NCBI GenBank assembly: GCA_044349155.1
Contig: JBIKRQ010000354.1
Span: 1-6,496, forward strand
DNA: 6,496 bases
Direction of reading: 5' to 3'
From: VGSZ01 sp044349155
GTDB lineage: Bacteria > Myxococcota > UBA727 > VGSZ01
Shown here: positions 5,306 through 6,496 of the stretch, one piece after another
Numbering within the stretch: the first letter of the stretch is position 1
Layout of the letters: every line of letters begins with the position of its first letter
Position numbers and translations under genes: made by a program
Notes under the pieces: generated by a model
The model's database searches: none
The model's input: only the letters and a program-made list of their open reading frames with translations
Told to the model about the DNA's origin: nothing

Positions 5306-6154
5306 ATGTCCGCTGTGTCGCGCATCTCGTTGCTGGTCTTGACCTGTGCTGCGGCCTGCGGCCCCGAACCCGTCTACGACGATGACCTCGGGCTCACCGC
5401 CGAACCGATCGCTGCGGGCGCTGCTGCTGGCACCTTCGCGCTCAAGACGGTGAACACGACCCTCGTGCGCGTGCCGGTGTTGGGCGACTACGCGGGCGGC
5501 GGCGTGAACTACCGCCTTGTCACGCGCACGTACGACGAGGACAGCAACAGCTACGCGCAGAGCTCGCGGTTGTGTGGCGGCTACAACTTCGAGGTCGCTG
5601 GCGTGACGACGTCGCTGCCGCAGGACACGTACCAGGCGGTGGCGCCTTCGACGGCAGAGCGCGTCACCATCGCCGACGACGGCACGTACACGCAGACCGA
5701 TCACGTGCAGCTGTGGGGCCTGCGCGACCTGCCCGAGCCGCTCACCACCGCCCTGCCCGCGACGAAGGACGAGGCGGCACAGGCCCCCCACGCCGATCGC
5801 ATCTACGACATGGACGGCGACGAAAACCCCGGCGTGACGGCGGTGATCACCGGTGCGGTCGGCGGCGAAGTGTTCATCATCCAGCGAAAAACCGTGCAGA
5901 CCGCAGGCCTGGTGCAGGGCCCCGATCACGCCATCGGCCTCGCCACCAACACCAACGAAGTGCTGCAGCTGGGCAACACCAACCCGCTGCTCGATCGCCA
6001 AAGCGAGGGGAGTGCCGAGCCGCACCCCGACCCGAAGCGCTCGTGGTTCGAAGAAGCCCGCATCGCCGACAACGCCGACTGCGACGTCGTGCTCGGCGCC
6101 GAAGAGGCTGGCCTGCTCAGCGTGGTGCCGCCGTTCGCCGAAGACGAAGGCTGA
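5306..6154 (+). CDS. Putative lipoprotein of unknown function
   Basis: A 282-residue protein with a short lipoprotein signal: R6, hydrophobic 7-17, and a lipobox-like A-A-A-C ending at C18, followed by GPEP (C14 is a weaker alternative). A low-complexity Asp/Ala stretch (24-42) leads to a beta-rich body. Notable parts are 'FALKTVNTTLVRVPVLGD' (44-61), C90 in RLCGGYNFEV, a D168-M-D170-G-D172 acidic loop that could bind calcium, 'GAVGGEVFIIQRKTV' (183-197), and a tail with C259 (NADCDVVLG); C90 and C259 may form a disulfide after export. I cannot name a domain. Lipoproteins with an acidic 'D-x-D-G-D...PG' loop and 'GE-x-hydrophobic-QR' strand are, from memory, common in Myxococcota-type genomes. 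The ATG at 5306 has no good Shine-Dalgarno; the GTG at 5315 would also keep the signal. It is divergent from the sigma gene and convergent with the next, 4 nt away. Confidence 0.8.
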   Translation: MSAVSRISLLVLTCAAACGPEPVYDDDLGLTAEPIAAGAAAGTFALKTVNTTLVRVPVLGDYAGGGVNYRLVTRTYDEDSNSYAQSSRLCGGYNFEVAGVTTSLPQDTYQAVAPSTAERVTIADDGTYTQTDHVQLWGLRDLPEPLTTALPATKDEAAQAPHADRIYDMDGDENPGVTAVITGAVGGEVFIIQRKTVQTAGLVQGPDHAIGLATNTNEVLQLGNTNPLLDRQSEGSAEPHPDPKRSWFEEARIADNADCDVVLGAEEAGLLSVVPPFAEDEG

Positions 6155-6158
6155 CGCG

Positions 6159-6496
6159 CTAGCCGTTGTCGTCGGTACGGTGCCGACGACGCAGGTCCGA
6201 CAGGCGCACGCCAGGGTTGGTGTGATCGTCGGTGTCGTCGCTGCCGCCAACGTTCTCGATCGACAACGAACGCGGCAACGGACGCGCCGGGCCCGGCGGT
6301 GCTGTGACCGCTTCGTCGGCGCGCGGCAGCCCTTGCGGTGGCGTGCGCAGACGACACGCGTAGCCGGGCTCGTCGTCGACGGTGTCCATCCGCACGATCG
6401 ACGAGCGCGCATCGTTTGAGACGTGCACCGCCGGCATGGTGCGCGGCATTGCAGGTGCGTTCGACGACGACAGCGAGATCGCCGCCGCGGTTGTGG
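6159..6496 (-). CDS. C-terminal part of an unrecognised protein, running off the right edge
   Basis: The frame is open from the right edge to TAG (complement of 6159-6161), at least 112 residues. Third codon positions are strongly G/C, and the composition (VDDEPGYACRL, then a Pro-rich stretch 'APPGPARPLPR', then an Asp/Thr-rich and a basic tail ending RRRHRTDDNG) looks like real protein. The ATG at 6449 has no ribosome binding site before it and the frame stays open beyond, so the true start is probably outside the window. The Pro-rich part suggests a flexible linker; no domain is recognised. Its end is 4 nt from the lipoprotein gene's stop, tail to tail. Confidence 0.6.
   Translation of the reverse strand, partial: TTAAAISLSSSNAPAMPRTMPAVHVSNDARSSIVRMDTVDDEPGYACRLRTPPQGLPRADEAVTAPPGPARPLPRSLSIENVGGSDDTDDHTNPGVRLSDLRRRHRTDDNG

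Noticed and set aside
5225..6412. 395-aa minus-strand open frame across the lipoprotein gene
   Set aside because: Composition is His/Arg/Val/Gly-rich as expected for antisense of a GC-rich gene. It also overlaps the right-edge coding region in another frame and the upstream regulatory region of the sigma gene.

Overview
The window is GC-rich, tightly packed bacterial chromosomal DNA with G/C-dominated third codon positions. A Bat (aerotolerance-type) operon end, a lipoprotein with a short D-x-D-G-D segment of the kind common in predatory or social delta-type proteobacteria, and a stand-alone small sigma-like factor together suggest a Myxococcota / former Deltaproteobacteria lineage. That placement is inference; there is no rRNA or other taxonomic marker here.

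Layout. (1) Positions 1-2800, + strand: the 3' end of a Bat operon. It holds the C-terminus of a BatC-type (or fused BatB/C, VWA+TPR) protein with a charged 12-residue tandem repeat, then batD, then batE. Each joint is a 4-nt stop/start overlap (GTGA, ATGA), so the three are probably translationally coupled. BatD is a signal-peptide, beta-rich periplasmic protein with one C-terminal membrane helix. BatE has TPR repeats, two membrane helices and an SH3-like tail. Such proteins are thought to form an envelope complex with MoxR ATPases and VWA proteins, whose genes would lie to the left. (2) Positions 2807-4175, - strand, convergent with the Bat operon: a two-gene unit of an unrecognised 189-aa protein followed after 7 nt by an ExoA/APE1-type exodeoxyribonuclease III (base-excision repair). 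(3) Positions 4257-4454, + strand: tRNA-Pro(TGG) and tRNA-Arg(TCT), probably one transcript, with a plausible stable-RNA promoter upstream, a strong hairpin between them and a T-tract after the second. The Pro gene encodes its CCA and the Arg gene does not. (4) Positions 4560-5165, - strand: a 201-aa sigma-70-family (ECF-like) factor with regions 2 and 4, no visible anti-sigma partner, and a perfect inverted repeat in its upstream region. (5) Positions 5306-6154, + strand, divergent from the sigma gene: a 282-aa putative lipoprotein of unknown function. (6) Positions 6159-6496, - strand: the C-terminal part of an unrecognised protein running off the right edge.

No insertion sequence, prophage, CRISPR array or toxin-antitoxin pair is visible. 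The least explained items are the 189-aa protein tied to the DNA repair gene, the orphan sigma factor with its palindromic upstream site, and the lipoprotein facing it. I do not see firm evidence of a wholly new multi-gene system.
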